A DNA stretch of 64,000 nt. Source: Aurelia coerulea. Taxonomy: Eukaryota; Cnidaria; Scyphozoa; Semaeostomeae; Ulmaridae. Under the pieces are notes generated by a model, which was not told the DNA's origin, did not search any database, and saw only the letters and a list, made by a program, of their open reading frames with translations. Every line of letters starts with the position of its first letter. The first letter of the stretch is position 1. This document shows positions 41,501 to 55,400 of this stretch, piece after piece. The stretch covers positions 24,156,501 through 24,220,500 of the forward strand of contig CM076949.1 in the NCBI GenBank assembly GCA_039566865.1, written 5' to 3'. The position numbers were made by a program, and so were the translations under genes.

Positions 41501-44500
41501 TCGATTACAGTTTGAATTAGATGGCTTGGAAGGAACTTAGGGTTTTTGCTGTAAATCTGCTGTGGAAATTTTTTGATATCTTGATTAGTTTCAAAATGGC
41601 GGCATCATTAAATTTGAGGCTACGACGTTATCGAATTTCTACATCCTAAACCAGAAAAGCTGCAGATTTGTAGCTTGCCACCACATTGTAGACCTTCATA
41701 AAGTATGATTTTATTGAAGGTTATATAATTTGTCCTCTATTGGTTTAAAATGTACGATGATTTCGATTTTTTCAAAATGTTCCATGATTTTTGTCAAAAA
41801 TGACTACATTGCTGCCATTCTGAAAGAAATCAAGATATCAAACAATTTCCATGGCAGATTTACAACAAAGTACCATAAGTTCCTTTCCTTTCAAGCGATT
41901 CAATTCAAAGAAAAATATCATCGAATTTTACACCCACCTTTTTAAAGATTTGAAAGATTTGAGCCCTATGCTGGATAAAATGGCTTGAACGAAACTTCCG
42001 GTGGTCTGCCATGATTCTACTGTGAATTTTTTTGATAGCTTAATTTTGTCAGGAATACAGCTTTTTCTCGAAAAGAGAATGCTTCAAACGATCATATCTT
42101 CCAACTTTTTCGAGGCAAAATCATAAGAGGATAAATGTAGGTGTATTTTATTTGTCCTGTTGTGTTTTAGTTACTTTTGGGAGAGATAGAATTTCACAGA
42201 ACATGTATGGGAGGTTTTTGTTATTTTTCTATAAACTATAATTTTAGAGAAATAACTTCCGTTTTATCTTTGAACATTGAGGGTATTGTGGTGCAGTGGT
42301 GTAATCCTGTGACATTGCAGCAGAACAGTCAGGCGGACAGGGTTCCCCCACCACTTGGCGTCATGACAAGGGGTCGCGGACTTGATTAGGCCTACTCTAC
42401 TTCTGCAATCTCAGCGCTGGGCTCTTAACACCGCAACTTCACTACACTTCACCATCTTACTTTTCAGATGAGCTGCCAATTTCATATGAAGAGAGATATG
42501 CACTGAGGAGGTTTTGTCTACCAAGAATGTCTCTTCTTTACCTGGTCGCCGAGTTTGTCACCAACTGTGCATCCAGAGCAAAAGACCTTAAAGATATCAT
42601 TCGAAAGAAAGTCCCATTTCCAGATGTCATTGTAGAGAGAGCACAAGCTGCGGTAAGAAAATGATATTTGGTTTCAGTTCGGTTTGAAAAATAAACAATA
42701 CTTTCATCTAACATCCTGAACCTCAATGTTTGCGGTAAGAAAACGATATTTGGTTTCAGTTCGGTTTAAAGAAATAGACGATACTTTCATCTAGCATCCT
42801 GAACCTCAATGCTTGCGGTAAGAAAACGATATTTGGTTTCAGTTCGGTTTAAAAAATAAACGATACTTTCATCTAGCATCCTGAACCTCAATGTTTGCGG
42901 TAGGAAAACGATATTTGGTTTCAGTTCGGTTTAAAGAAATAGACGATACTTTCATCTAGCATCCTGAACCTCAATGCTTGCGGTAAGAAAACGATATTTG
43001 GTTTCAGTTCGGTTTAAAAAATAAACGATACTTTCATCTAGCATCCTGAACCTCAATGTTTGCGGTAAGAAAACGAGATTTGGTTTCAGTTCGGTTTAAA
43101 AAATAAACGATACTTTCATCTAGCATCCTGAACCTCAATGTTTGCGGTAAGAAAACGATATTTGGTTTCAGTTCGGTTTAAAGAAATAGACGATACTTTT
43201 ATCTAGCATCCTGAACCTCAATCTTTGCGGTAAGAAAACGATATTTGGTTTCAGTTCGGTTTAAAAAATAGACGATACTTTCATCTAGCATCCTGAACCT
43301 CAATGTTTGCGGTAAGAAAACGATATTTGGTTTCAGTTTGGTTTAAAGAAATAGACGATACTTTCATCTAGCATCCTGAACCTCAATGCTTGCGGTAAGA
43401 AAACGATATTTGGTTTCAGTTCGGTTTAAAAAATAAACGATACTTTCATCTAGCATCCTGAACCTCAATGTTTGCGGTAAGAAAACGATATTTGGTTTCA
43501 GTTCGGTTTAAAGAAATAGACGATACTTTCATCTAGCATCCTGAACCTCAATGCTTGCGGTAAGAAAACGATATTTGGTTTCAGTTCGGTTTAAAAAATA
43601 AACGATACTTTCATCTAGCATCCTGAACCTCAATGTTTGCGGTAGGAAAACGATATTTGGTTTCAGTTCGGTTTAAAGAAATAGACGATACTTTCATCTA
43701 GCATCCTGAACCTCAATGTTTGCGGTAAGAAAACGAGATTTGGTTTCAGTTCGGTTTAAAGAAATAGACGATACTTTCATCTAGCATCCTGAACCTCAAT
43801 CTTTGCGGTAAGAAAACGATATTTGGTTTCAGTTCGGTTTAAAAAATAAAAGATACTTTCATCTAGCATCCTGAACCTCAATGTTTGCGGTAAGAAAACG
43901 ATATTTGGTTTCAATTCGGTTTGAAAAATAATCCATACTTTCATCTAACATTTTTAATCGAATTCGAATTTAATCGAATCGAACACACACACACACACAA
44001 ACATCCTGAACCTTAAAGGGGCTCCGTCGTCAAAATGTAAACAAAACGATGATTTTTGCAGTTTTTTGAAAGGTGATATCACACAGGATTTTCGTATTTT
44101 TTTCAAAATGAAAGTTGCTGTTTGGGCATTAATCCTTGTACTTCACTAAGAGGCCCTTTTCCATGATAATTTTCAACCCGTGTTGAGTTTCAACACGGGT
44201 TGAGTTTTAACAGCATTGCTTATTTTGCCTTGCGTTTACATGAAATCTCAACACGGGTTGAGATTAGGTCACATGGTTGCAAACAATAGAAGAAGGAATG
44301 TGAGCCCACTCAAATATTTGAATGATTGCAGAAATAGATTGGATCTCCTTTGTTCGCATTCTAATCTCGCCCCGAGTTGAAAAAATTTTGCGTTTACATG
44401 AGAATTTCAACCCGTGTCGAAATTTCAACACGGGTTGAGTTACCGAGTTGAGTTGAACGCGTGTGGAGCTTCAACTCTGCCTCCTTCGTGTAAATGCGAT

Positions 44501-47500
44501 GAAGGCTTACACCGTCAACCGAGTTGAAACTCAACCCGTGTTCAACTCAACCCGGGTTGAAATTTCTCATGTCTCTAAGGAACAAACCAAACATTCATAT
44601 CTTCTACGATTGCTCGAATATAAGTGGATTTTTAACGGTTACTTTTTGGTGGCTTGGGTGAAGCCACCAAACAAACTTCAGACGACAATGGATGAACAAT
44701 GGATAATTGGTGACACGTGCGAGTTTACGGATTTGTTTACTGTTTGACGACTGAGCCCCTTTAATTATTGTTGTGGATTGTAGATTCTAAACAGCCATTT
44801 CTGAGTTCAAAAGTGACACCTCAGTTTTGAAAACAATCTTTTTAGAAAGCTTATTTTGATTTTCTTTTCTGATTTAGATCCTCACTGAAGTAATGTCATC
44901 GATACTTTCATTGGCACCAAAAAACCAAGAGATGCTATCAAATATTGGTCTCCAACGGTTAGTTATATTTGTAGACTTTTTAGAACATAAATTCTCACAT
45001 TGAGGCTCGCTGTTCCACAATATGTGGTACTGCCTCAAGAATTTCAAGAATTTCTATATGCTTAGAGCCCATGTTACTCAAGATCCGTAATTTGCCATAT
45101 TTTCTTAGAGATGTTCTTGGAAATTGAGTAATTTCTGTCTGCAAAAAGGTTTTCGTGTATTCTTTTTTTTCTATTCATTTCAAATATTTACAATAAATCT
45201 TACTTTCTACTGTACTTATCAAATCACTATACACCACCACAGCGACGACACCAAGGGGAGCAAAAGACAATGACTACCCCATGGCCAAAACATAAAGACA
45301 CGCAACATTAAACTACATACAACTAAGCTACAAACGATGAAAAAAACTAGTTACACTACTTACAAAGTTACTCTACTAATTACTCTACTTACAAAATTAC
45401 TCTACAATACATAAAAGCTAAAATACGGGTTATGGTGGTTGTGGAACTCGTAGTGTAGCTTGAGATTTTCTAATCAAATCGTGTATTCTTAGAGCTTGAG
45501 TAAAATTGCAAGAATTGTTTAGCAAGGAATCAGGCAATATGTTTAGCAAGGAGAGCAATACCGTGCGTAGGAGGTTTCTTTGTCCTATTTATAGATTACC
45601 TCCACTTAGCTCCAGGACAAAGAAAACTCCTGCGCACGGTATCGTTCCCCAAGCTAAACAAATAGCCCGCAAGTGTGTACATCATCAAATGCAATAGGTT
45701 AATAACAGAATACCCAGACCCCTTCCGCGCGTGGCTTTTCTCTCCGTTGATCCTCTTTAAAGACTTGACAGCCACATGATAGCGAAATGATAACCATCAT
45801 CGAACTCTGCTGTTCTAAGACATCGTTTTTGAGTACAGCTGACTTGGGTAGATTTTTCTTGCATGCATTACCCTAAACTTAAGTCACTGACTATAATTCA
45901 AATGTTTCCTTAATACATCATTCTGCCTCTTGGTATGTAGGATAAAATATATTGTGGATTTTTATACGCTTTTAGGTTTATGCTCCAAGCTTTGGCTTCA
46001 ATAAGATGGACTGGAGAAAAGGAAATATTTTTCAGGCAGATTGTTGAGAAAGTAAACAGAATTCTTCAAAAGATACTGAATCGTCCTGAAAGCCATGTGA
46101 GTTGAGTGGATGTTGATTTATGAAATTAGAAATTCAAGAATTTTCTGTGGAGCTTCTTTCTACCTTTCTACCTTTGGGAGCCACGAAAACTGCAAGGAAA
46201 CATACTGCTTGTATTTTTTAAGACTACATATCGTAAGCTAATACATCAAACACAAAAGACGCTAATATTGTCGGACATTTCAAAAGTGGGAAAATTTTAA
46301 TGTCCGAAATGTTTTCTGCTCCGAAATATTTAGAGTCCGTACCTTTTCACAACATAGAAAAATCACAGTACAGCAATTTTACTGTTTGAACACGTAATGT
46401 CTTGGTTACACATTCATATACCTATTAATTTATCTATCACAGGATTGCATCAACTGGCAAGCGCTTGAAATATATCTCAGAGGTAAATTTAATCTATCAG
46501 CTTAAATTTCTATTTTATGGCCTTTTGTTAGAAATGCTTGATCGCTTGTAGGTATGCACACTTCAGACGCAATCGTATGTAGCTACAATCCTGGCCATAA
46601 GGGTTGAGAATATTCGGCAGATTGCTAAATTTTCCATATAGCGACACCCTGCTCCCCCAATTCAATGTTGTTTGAGGGGATATTGTAAAATCTGATACCT
46701 GCAATGACTACTCATCCCAAAAAGCCAACATTGAGATGGGGGAAGGGGTAAAGTGAACAGTTTGACAGAATTTCGGTAGTGAGGTCCAAAAAGCGGAGAA
46801 AGTCACTTTTTTCTCAACACCTTATGTCCAGGATTGTAGGCTTCGTGTACTGTATCACACCAAATTAGCATATTGCACTGATTAACGCAAATTGAAAAAT
46901 GTCGCATTAATCAAAACCACATTAACTTGCGTTAAGCATCGCACACTTGTGAAACTAGCTTCACCATTCGCGTTGATTTGTGATCGCCCAAAGTTCCGCT
47001 GCGTTAAAATAGTACCCGTGCTGATTTGGTGTAATAAGTTATTCACGAGTCTATTAGAAGGAGAGAAACCTTGAGATTATTCATCCATTTAAATGAAAAT
47101 GTTTGCATATTTACAGAGGCTCTGGAAGCGCAACAAAGTCGTTTAACAAATTTAACTGTCTTTAAATGCTTCTTTTTCTGATGCAATTTTCAAGTTTCTC
47201 TAACCCAAAGACTTCCCAACGATATCTTCTTAGAACTGAAAAAAGCTAAATGTTTTCGTAAGATTTGATAGTTCTATGATAACTTTAAACGATGACTCGT
47301 TCGATTCAGTACATTTTTCACCCTCAGGTATCCATTTTACGATCTGGAAGCAAAGAGAATTATCAGCCGCTCCTCAAGTAAAAGTGAGTAACTTACTTTA
47401 CTTGTGGAAAATGAATATATATTTAATTTCTTTCACTAGCGTTTATCGCCAGCGATCGTATTTGATCCCGTGTATTGTATGCTATGTTAGGACTTTCGCA

Positions 47501-50500
47501 TAGAAAATTGAGGTGGTCAGGCACAGATTTATCTCTGCACTCAGAAGCGAGGCTAAAGCGTAGCCTTGGCAACCTTCGACAATTGGAAATTCTCATTGCT
47601 GCGGTGAAGCTCATGGAAGCCAATTGGCCTTCAAAATGAGGAACTCCTGGTTCACAGTGAAAAATTTGTTCATTTTTGGATTGAGGAAATTCCCAGTCCC
47701 AGTTTGAGCAAACAATCCAATTCAATTCAAGTGAAAAGTGTGTGTAAAAGATGTTGTTGTTGTTATTGTTGTTGCGATAACTAGGACAATGTGGTGAGTC
47801 TACCTTTGATACCCTTGCATAGGAAGATTTGCATAGATTTAGGTTTTAAAATGCTGTTCACACTGCGTGTGAAAAGGCTCTGGACGTTCAGGAAGAGCGA
47901 AGCTCGCTGTTGAGCGTTCATAAGTTTGGGGTTATGTTTCAGAGACCAGGTGATCAGGGCAGATTCCAAAGGCCAGATTCCAAAGGCCAACATCCAAAGG
48001 CCAGAATCCAAAGGCCAACATCCAAAGGCCAGAACCCAAAGGCCAGCATCCAAAGGCCATCCAAACATTTGATACAAATATGTTTCTGATAAGATTCAAA
48101 TAAGATTTAAATAAGTGCTGAGATTCTTTTCAGTATTCTTATAAGTTTCTTTACCACTGACGAAGGGCACAGCTCGATACATTTGGTATATATTGTCTAT
48201 CATGTTTCAAGTATTTTTAGATAGAAATTATCAATTATTGCCAACCAAACATAGCTGATAACTTGTAATCGTTTCTTCCCCTCCAGGAGCTGATAAATTG
48301 GTGCTTACAACTAATCCTCTGTGATCAAATGACTGATTTCTGTTGCCCGATGAGTGTTGCATTCACCACCATGGCTGCCAAGCTGGCTGCAAGGCTAATT
48401 CAAGCGAATCCGAGGCTGTTTAGCCTCCCTGTCGTCTGTGGTGATTATTACCTCGAGTCAGATATTGATCGCGGGGAGAAATTCCTCCTCAACTGGTTAT
48501 TGCCTCTTTGTATAAGACTGGGAACTGGCAGATACGGTGAGTAATTTCTCCTTGTAGATATCTATAGCCTCCTTTGATAAGACTGGGGATTTGGTATTTG
48601 TATAGAAGGTTGATAGATAGAGAGAGAGATTAGATAGATGGATTAGGCAGAAGGCTCATAAGTGTTGGGCATTAACAGGAACAGTGACACGGGAGGCTGA
48701 CTAGGTAGCATAGCCTCCAAATCTTTGTCTCGTCGGCGTAAAAAGGTGGGTGTAAAATTCAATGACCTATTTCTTCTGATTGAATAGCTTGAAAGAAACT
48801 TTAGATACTTATCTATAATTCTACCGTTGAACTTTTCAGAAATTTTGAATATTTTTGGAAATTACAGCGTATCTTACATTTCAACTAATTTGAGGATGTG
48901 ACGTCATCAAATTTTTAAATCATAAACCAGATGAGTGACAGACTTTTGCTTGATACCATATTGTAGGCATTCATCAACTATGGCTTTCTTCGAAATTATC
49001 TTATGTTACGTCAAACAGTTTAGAAATTACGATGGTTTTAAGTTTTTTTGAAAATTTTTCTTGAATTCTTGAAAAAGAAGAAAAACACTCTAATTCTGAA
49101 AATATTGAAGATTTCGGAAAATTCCAACGGTAGAATTATAGAGAATCAGCTAAAGTTTCTTTGAAGTCATTCAGTTCAAAGAAATAGGTCACTCAGTTTT
49201 ACACCAGCCTTTTTAAAGATTTGGAACCTATGCTTGACTAGGTACACTTTCATTACGGATCCAAAGTTGCATCAGTATAGTGTAAACGGGGTATAGGACT
49301 GAGAACTGGTAGATACCATGAGTAATTCCTTCTTGTAAATATTCGTGGGCTCATTAAACACATTTTGACGCACCCGGTACACACTGATTAAACCAACAAG
49401 GACAGATTTTGTAACACAGTACAGAAAAACCCGCACATAAGAACCTAAGATTTTGAGCTCAGCCTGTTTCGGTTCTTATGCTATGAGGCACATCCAGTAA
49501 TCAGGGTGTAGGTTCTTAACACAGATGAAATATGCGAATCTAAACCTTAGCCATATTTATTGACATTCTTGGCCCTACCCACTTCAAGTCCCATGCTTAG
49601 CCAGTTTACCCCTGCAGGCCCTGCCTATCACAGTTGACTGTAAGTAATGTTTTGGAGTCCATGAAGGAGGTTGATTGGCAAAAACATCCTGCTAATTTAT
49701 TTCATCCAATGAATGAATGACAACTTCATTATTAAAATGAACAATTCTATGTTTCAAACTTCACCATGAGCTTATAACATGTTACTGCCCCATTACATCT
49801 TTGCTTTATAAAAAGTGTTGACCCAGTTCTGTACATGCCAAAAAAAGTAGCTGCCTCGTTACGTTTTGCACTGGCCATGTTATAAGATAAACTTTACACT
49901 GTCCCTTAGACCAACAAGGACAGATTTTGTAACACAATAATGGCATGAAATGCTTTTGTTGACTCCTGAATTCAAAGAGATTAGCGACTGCAGACAAAAG
50001 AAATTCTCTCAACCATAAATTCAAAACAAACAAAGCCGCAATAGTTTCTCTGAAACCCAAGTAGCTAGCGCACTCGTTGTGCATTTCAGAAATTCTTTTC
50101 AAGATCAAACATGATCATATATCGAAAGAAGAAGGATATATCTACACATCTACCCAGGGCATTTTGTTTCTTTGGTTCCGAAGCTGAGCAGTAAGTGTTT
50201 TTCATTACACCTGAATAAATAAGGGAATTGAATCGCCTCCCAATCGGCTTTTGAACCAAACAAATTATATACCCGAGGCAGATATGTAGATGTATCCTTC
50301 TTCTTTCGATTTATGCTCATGTTTGCCTTTATAAACAATTTCTGGAATGCACAACGAGTGAGCTAGCTACCTGGGTTTCAGAGAAACAGTAGCGGCTTTG
50401 CTTGTTTTTAATTACTGGTTGAGAGAATTTCCTTTGTCGCGATCGCTATCACTTTGAATTGTGGTGTCAATCAAAACCAACTCGTGCAATTGTCTTACAA

Positions 50501-52396
50501 AATTTGTCCTTGTTATTAGTCGCTATAACTAACCACTTAAAGCGTAGTGCCATCATCCAATGCAATGAGCGAAGCGGAAATTGGGACTGAGGCAGTTAGT
50601 CTACATACTGATCAAAATTCTCTCATTTGTTATCAAATAATCACGTGTTAATGTTGGCAGCCATTTGAAATTCTGTATTGATGACCAATTTTTACTGTGA
50701 TTTTGAATTTGTTCTCACATTTCACATCTTAGATTATCCACAACTGTCTCCAGACGACATCCAGTTTGCATTGTCAATCATTCTGTCATTTTTGTCACCA
50801 ACGAGTCCAAATACCGACTTTGGGTCAAACATCAGCCTTGGTTCATCAAGTGCACTTCAATTGGACCGCGATGCAACATTCTCGACTATTCGAACTCGAA
50901 GAAACAGTGAGAGTTTAGTTCTATCGTCGAGGACATACAAGATCGTATTTCTAGGTGAGCTATTCGAAATTCTCCTTTCTCTCCAGTACCCTCCCCCCTT
51001 CCCACGTTCTCTCCAACACCCTCCCCCTTCCCACGCTCTCTCCAACACCCTCCCCCTTCCCACGTTCTCTCTAACACCCTCCCCTCTTCCCACGTTCTCT
51101 TCAACACCCTCCCCCCTTCCCACGTTCTCTCCAACACCCTCCCCCCTTCCCATGTTGATAGCAGAGAAAAGTTGTCCTTCACTCATGCCCCCTGTCTTAA
51201 TCTCAAAATGAAGAATTCCCAGAAACTAGCTTCTGTGTGCGTTGCCTAAAAATATAAGTGAGTGAGTCAATTTGGTTCATTTCTCAAGGACTAAAATGGT
51301 AAAATCATGTTTTACTTAGCTCAGGAATGGCTTTCTAATTATACAGAAGCTGGTAAAGTGTGTTTATGCCTCCCCTGCAATGCTGGGCATCAAAAGGTCA
51401 AAATTTCTATGATAGTGAACAGGTCATGTTTTCATGTTTTTAGGCATGTCGAGGAACAAAACGTTTGGTTAAGTCCTAATTTCAGAAGGAACCAATGGAC
51501 CATGAGAAAAATCTTGAAAATCAGATTGAAGCTGCAATAAGATGGTGAAATTGAGATTCTACATATTGATTGCACCGCTTTTCTTGTATCCTTTTTCAAA
51601 AAGTGGAAGCATTTTGGTGACTTCCCCGCTACTTTAGCGGAAACACATACGAATATACATACAAATATACATAAATTGAAAAGGATAGAACAAGTACAAA
51701 ATCTGGTTATTTATAAATCCTGCAGTGACATTTATCATAAGTCCAGTGCTTAAAGGTAATCGGTAGGGTTAAAAGATGTGTTCATGGACAAGGGGTTGGG
51801 CACGAGTAAAGAACAATTGAATTGGGTGAAATTGACACGTGCGAGAGCTGAGACAAAGAGTTCGTGGGTTTTCGATGGACGTATGTATACGTGTCTATTA
51901 CTTTTAATCACTGTTTTGGTACAGGGACCAGAAATTTTGATGTGTTGATACAGGAGTGCTGGCCATCTGACTATTTACCTTTTAAAAATTTACCTGACTA
52001 TTTAAATGTTACATCATGAAAACCCTCTATTTTTGTCGGAACTATTCCAGAGAAGAGAGGTCAGGTATAATCTCAGAGTAAATGACACAGTTTTACTTCC
52101 AAGCACATCCACCGTGGCCTTCGGCATGAAGTCCATATGTTTTAGGGGTAGCATACTCTGGAACAGCGGTAGCATACTCTGGAACAGCATGCCAGATGTG
52201 ATAAAGAGCAGCGAAACGGTCGCTTCCTTTTGCAAAAAAATCAAAACTTGGGCTGGGGAAGGATGCAATTGTAAATTATGCCGTTTATTGTAAATATTAT
52301 GGTTTGCTGTATTTAATTATGTATATAAGTTGGTTTTTATTAGCTTACTCTTTTAAAGAGCATGAGCTATTAGTACCCATACCAACTGTAAATAAG

Positions 52397-52454
<58 letters not shown>

Positions 52455-55400
52455 TGATGAGAACAACATCCGTCCATTTCTCCCTGGTCATCGTAAGGTT
52501 GCAAATCCTTCATAAACTGATTTGTAATTTGTCTCTCATATTTTACTTTGTAGGTCTGAAGATTTTGATCATTGCCTTCGAAGAAAATTTTGGTCCACAC
52601 TGGAAATCAACAGCTGAAATCATGGAGAGGCTTCTGGAATCGAACAAAAGTTAGTTGAACTAATCTCTTTTCAGGAAAGATTATGTATTTTTTGTATATT
52701 CATAAAATGTTACATTACACGTTACCTAATATACTTTCTAGTTACTATACCGGGTGTCCCAAAATGATGTATTATCGTTTGATTGCTTATATGTCCATAA
52801 CTAATGAACCAATTTTCAAAATATTTATTTTATCCGATTGCCGAAAGGCTAAATTGTAGTTGAGGTTGTTGGTTGTGGTTTAGGCTGATTGCTTCATATC
52901 GAAAAGAAGATCGCTAAACCGGCTTAAATTCAAGCCTTGGATGGCATGAAAATGACCTAGTTTGGCCTAGTTGGCCTGTTCGAAAACGAACATTTTAAGA
53001 AACTCGCTTCTGGCTCTAAAAACTGAAAACAGGAAAATTTGCAAAAAGTCCTAGAATCTAATTCAGGCTTTCTGCTAAAGATTGAGTCATAAATCTTCAA
53101 AATCGGTCCAGTGTACGATTTATTGTGGCCTGCCAAACGTGCATAGTTTATTTTGGCGCACCCGGTAGCACATTATCAGGAGAACCAAGACAATGGGTAA
53201 GAATACAGTTTTGATCATGATGTAGGCCACATCAACGGTGCATTATTGCCCGTGGTGTAACCACCCAGTTATTTGCTTTGATTGCAAGTATAATTTTTTT
53301 TGCCAACCGAAACGAAGCAGAGATTCGCATTTGACCGTTTACTTCCCTTCACGCTCTGTTCTACGTATTTTGACGTCTGTTTTGCCGCAGATTAATGTTT
53401 GACGTCTTTTAATCCTGCTTTGTTAATTAATCACGTCTAAAATCTTCTATTTAATCATCAGATCTCTGTTTTTAACGACTAACTCGATCAAGAGATCAAT
53501 TTTATGAACGGTTTTGCAAATCAACTAGAATTTTGAAGAGCCACATTTTGTAGATTTGCTCAAATGTTAGTAAATTTTGTTAAAATTTCACCGCATATCT
53601 GCATAGTTATCTTTAGGTATATGAGGATTAAAATACGCAAAATTTATCATGCATTATCATAACCGCACTTGATTTAGACCAGCATTTGATTTAGAGATGC
53701 AGAGTTCGATAATAGAGATATTTAGATTTTGCTCCGTTCTGGTAGGATTTAGATGTTGTTTATATGGAGAAGGGCCCGCCCTTTTCGCCGAGATCTCACC
53801 TATTCTGGTCTAATTCATAAACAAGTTCTTTTTCATTTGGACGAGAGGAGAGCTAGCCCTCCTAGACGAGATCTCGCTATCGAGTACCCGAGATTTCAAA
53901 TAGGAGGGCTGGAAATTTCCCATGTAAACATAATCAAGAGGACTACCGACTAGCCCTGCTAGGCAGGCTGGCCCTCCACGCTCGATTCTTGTCCGTGATT
54001 TACTTGCCATTGAAGTATGAATTTAATACAAACGATAACAATCAATAAAAATTTGTTTCTGCTGTATGCGCGCTGTTTTAGTTGAAATTTATCGAGCTAT
54101 TTGCTTGGATAAAAGACGTTACGCAGGAACTCCCGCTGTGTAATCGGACAAACGAAGTTGCTTTTTAGCGGCCTTTCTATGATTAGACCATATTTTGATG
54201 AACTTAGCCCTGAACTGTGTATTGCTCGTTCAATGCTTGCCTAAAGGCTGAAGATATATCCTTACATCGTCGAATAATCTTCACGGTGACGTCATATCAT
54301 GAAGCATGTGTTGCCTTATGCCTCAAGTCGTGCTGTTTGGAAAGTTCTTGGTGATGCTTTTTAGATTTGATAAATAAGTTGCTTACGTCATTCTTTCATT
54401 CAGTTTGTTTATTGATACTCGTGCTCCTCCGCAGCTACTCATGGGCTGAACTCTTTAGAAGGACATATTACAGCATAAATCGCCGCATGCTTTATTCCAT
54501 GCTGTTTGGAGATTTCTTGGTCATGTTTTAAATCCAATAGACAGGTGGATGACGTCATTCTTTCATACAGCTTGTGTATTGATGCTCATCCTCCTCCGTA
54601 GCTACTGTTAGTCTGGATTTTTTGGAAAGGCATTATTGCAACATATGTAACCTTTTGCTGAATATGTTGTTTGGAGATTTCTTGGTGATGTGTTTTAGAT
54701 GATTCGATAAGCAAGTTGCTTACCTCATTTTTGTTCAGCTTGTGTGTTCATACTCATGCTCATCCGCAGCTATTTTTCTGGCGGATTCCTTTCAAGATCC
54801 ATGCTTAGTAATCAATGGGAAACATACTTTAGGGAACGTTTTGACTAATGGGGACTAAGTATGGTTTCACAGCGCTGCAGCCATGTATATGTCTATATTT
54901 TCGCATATACTGAAGGCTGCGAATTCTCATCAAAGCGACACAGAAAGTAGTGCTAAAATTTATAACAAAAGAAGACCTTGTAAAATCTGTGAAAGATACT
55001 TTATCTTGCTGCAAAATTTATTTCTGTCTTGCTGCAACTATCATGCTGATATTTCATGTGTTTAATTTTTCAGACGAACCAGCGATTTGGGATTTCTTCC
55101 ATTTCATTGTGGATCATCGCTCTCCACTGCTTGTTCATCTGTTGCCTATTGTCGCCGAAAAGGTTTGTTTCTTTCATCATCATTGATTCGTTGATTTATA
55201 GTTTGATTGATTGATTGATTGATTGATTAATCAATTGATTTAATGATTGGTTGCTCAGTTTCTTCCCATCTGCATTTGTTTCCAGTGTCATTCATTCATT
55301 TCATTACTTTTTACTTATTTAGCCACGTTAGCGCCATCTGTGCATCAGAACTTATTTTCAGGGGGCTACAGATAGACGTCCCATTTGTAAAATCTTTAAA

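Noticed and set aside
42651..43940. Regularly spaced ~82-bp repeats as a CRISPR array
   Set aside because: The whole unit is repeated with no unique spacers, the context is a eukaryotic intron, and there are no cas genes.
47781..48077. 98-codon minus-strand WPLDSGLWMLAFG protein
   Set aside because: Reads through the GGCC minisatellite; repeat artefact.
50857..51186. Repetitive GRGEGVGENV-type and PSPLPTFS-type open frames
   Set aside because: By-products of the 30-bp C/T-rich minisatellite; no independent evidence of coding.
52304..52654. 116-codon frame with a poly-Tyr run
   Set aside because: Spans the ATT microsatellite and overlaps UNC80 exon 35; only the last part is real coding.
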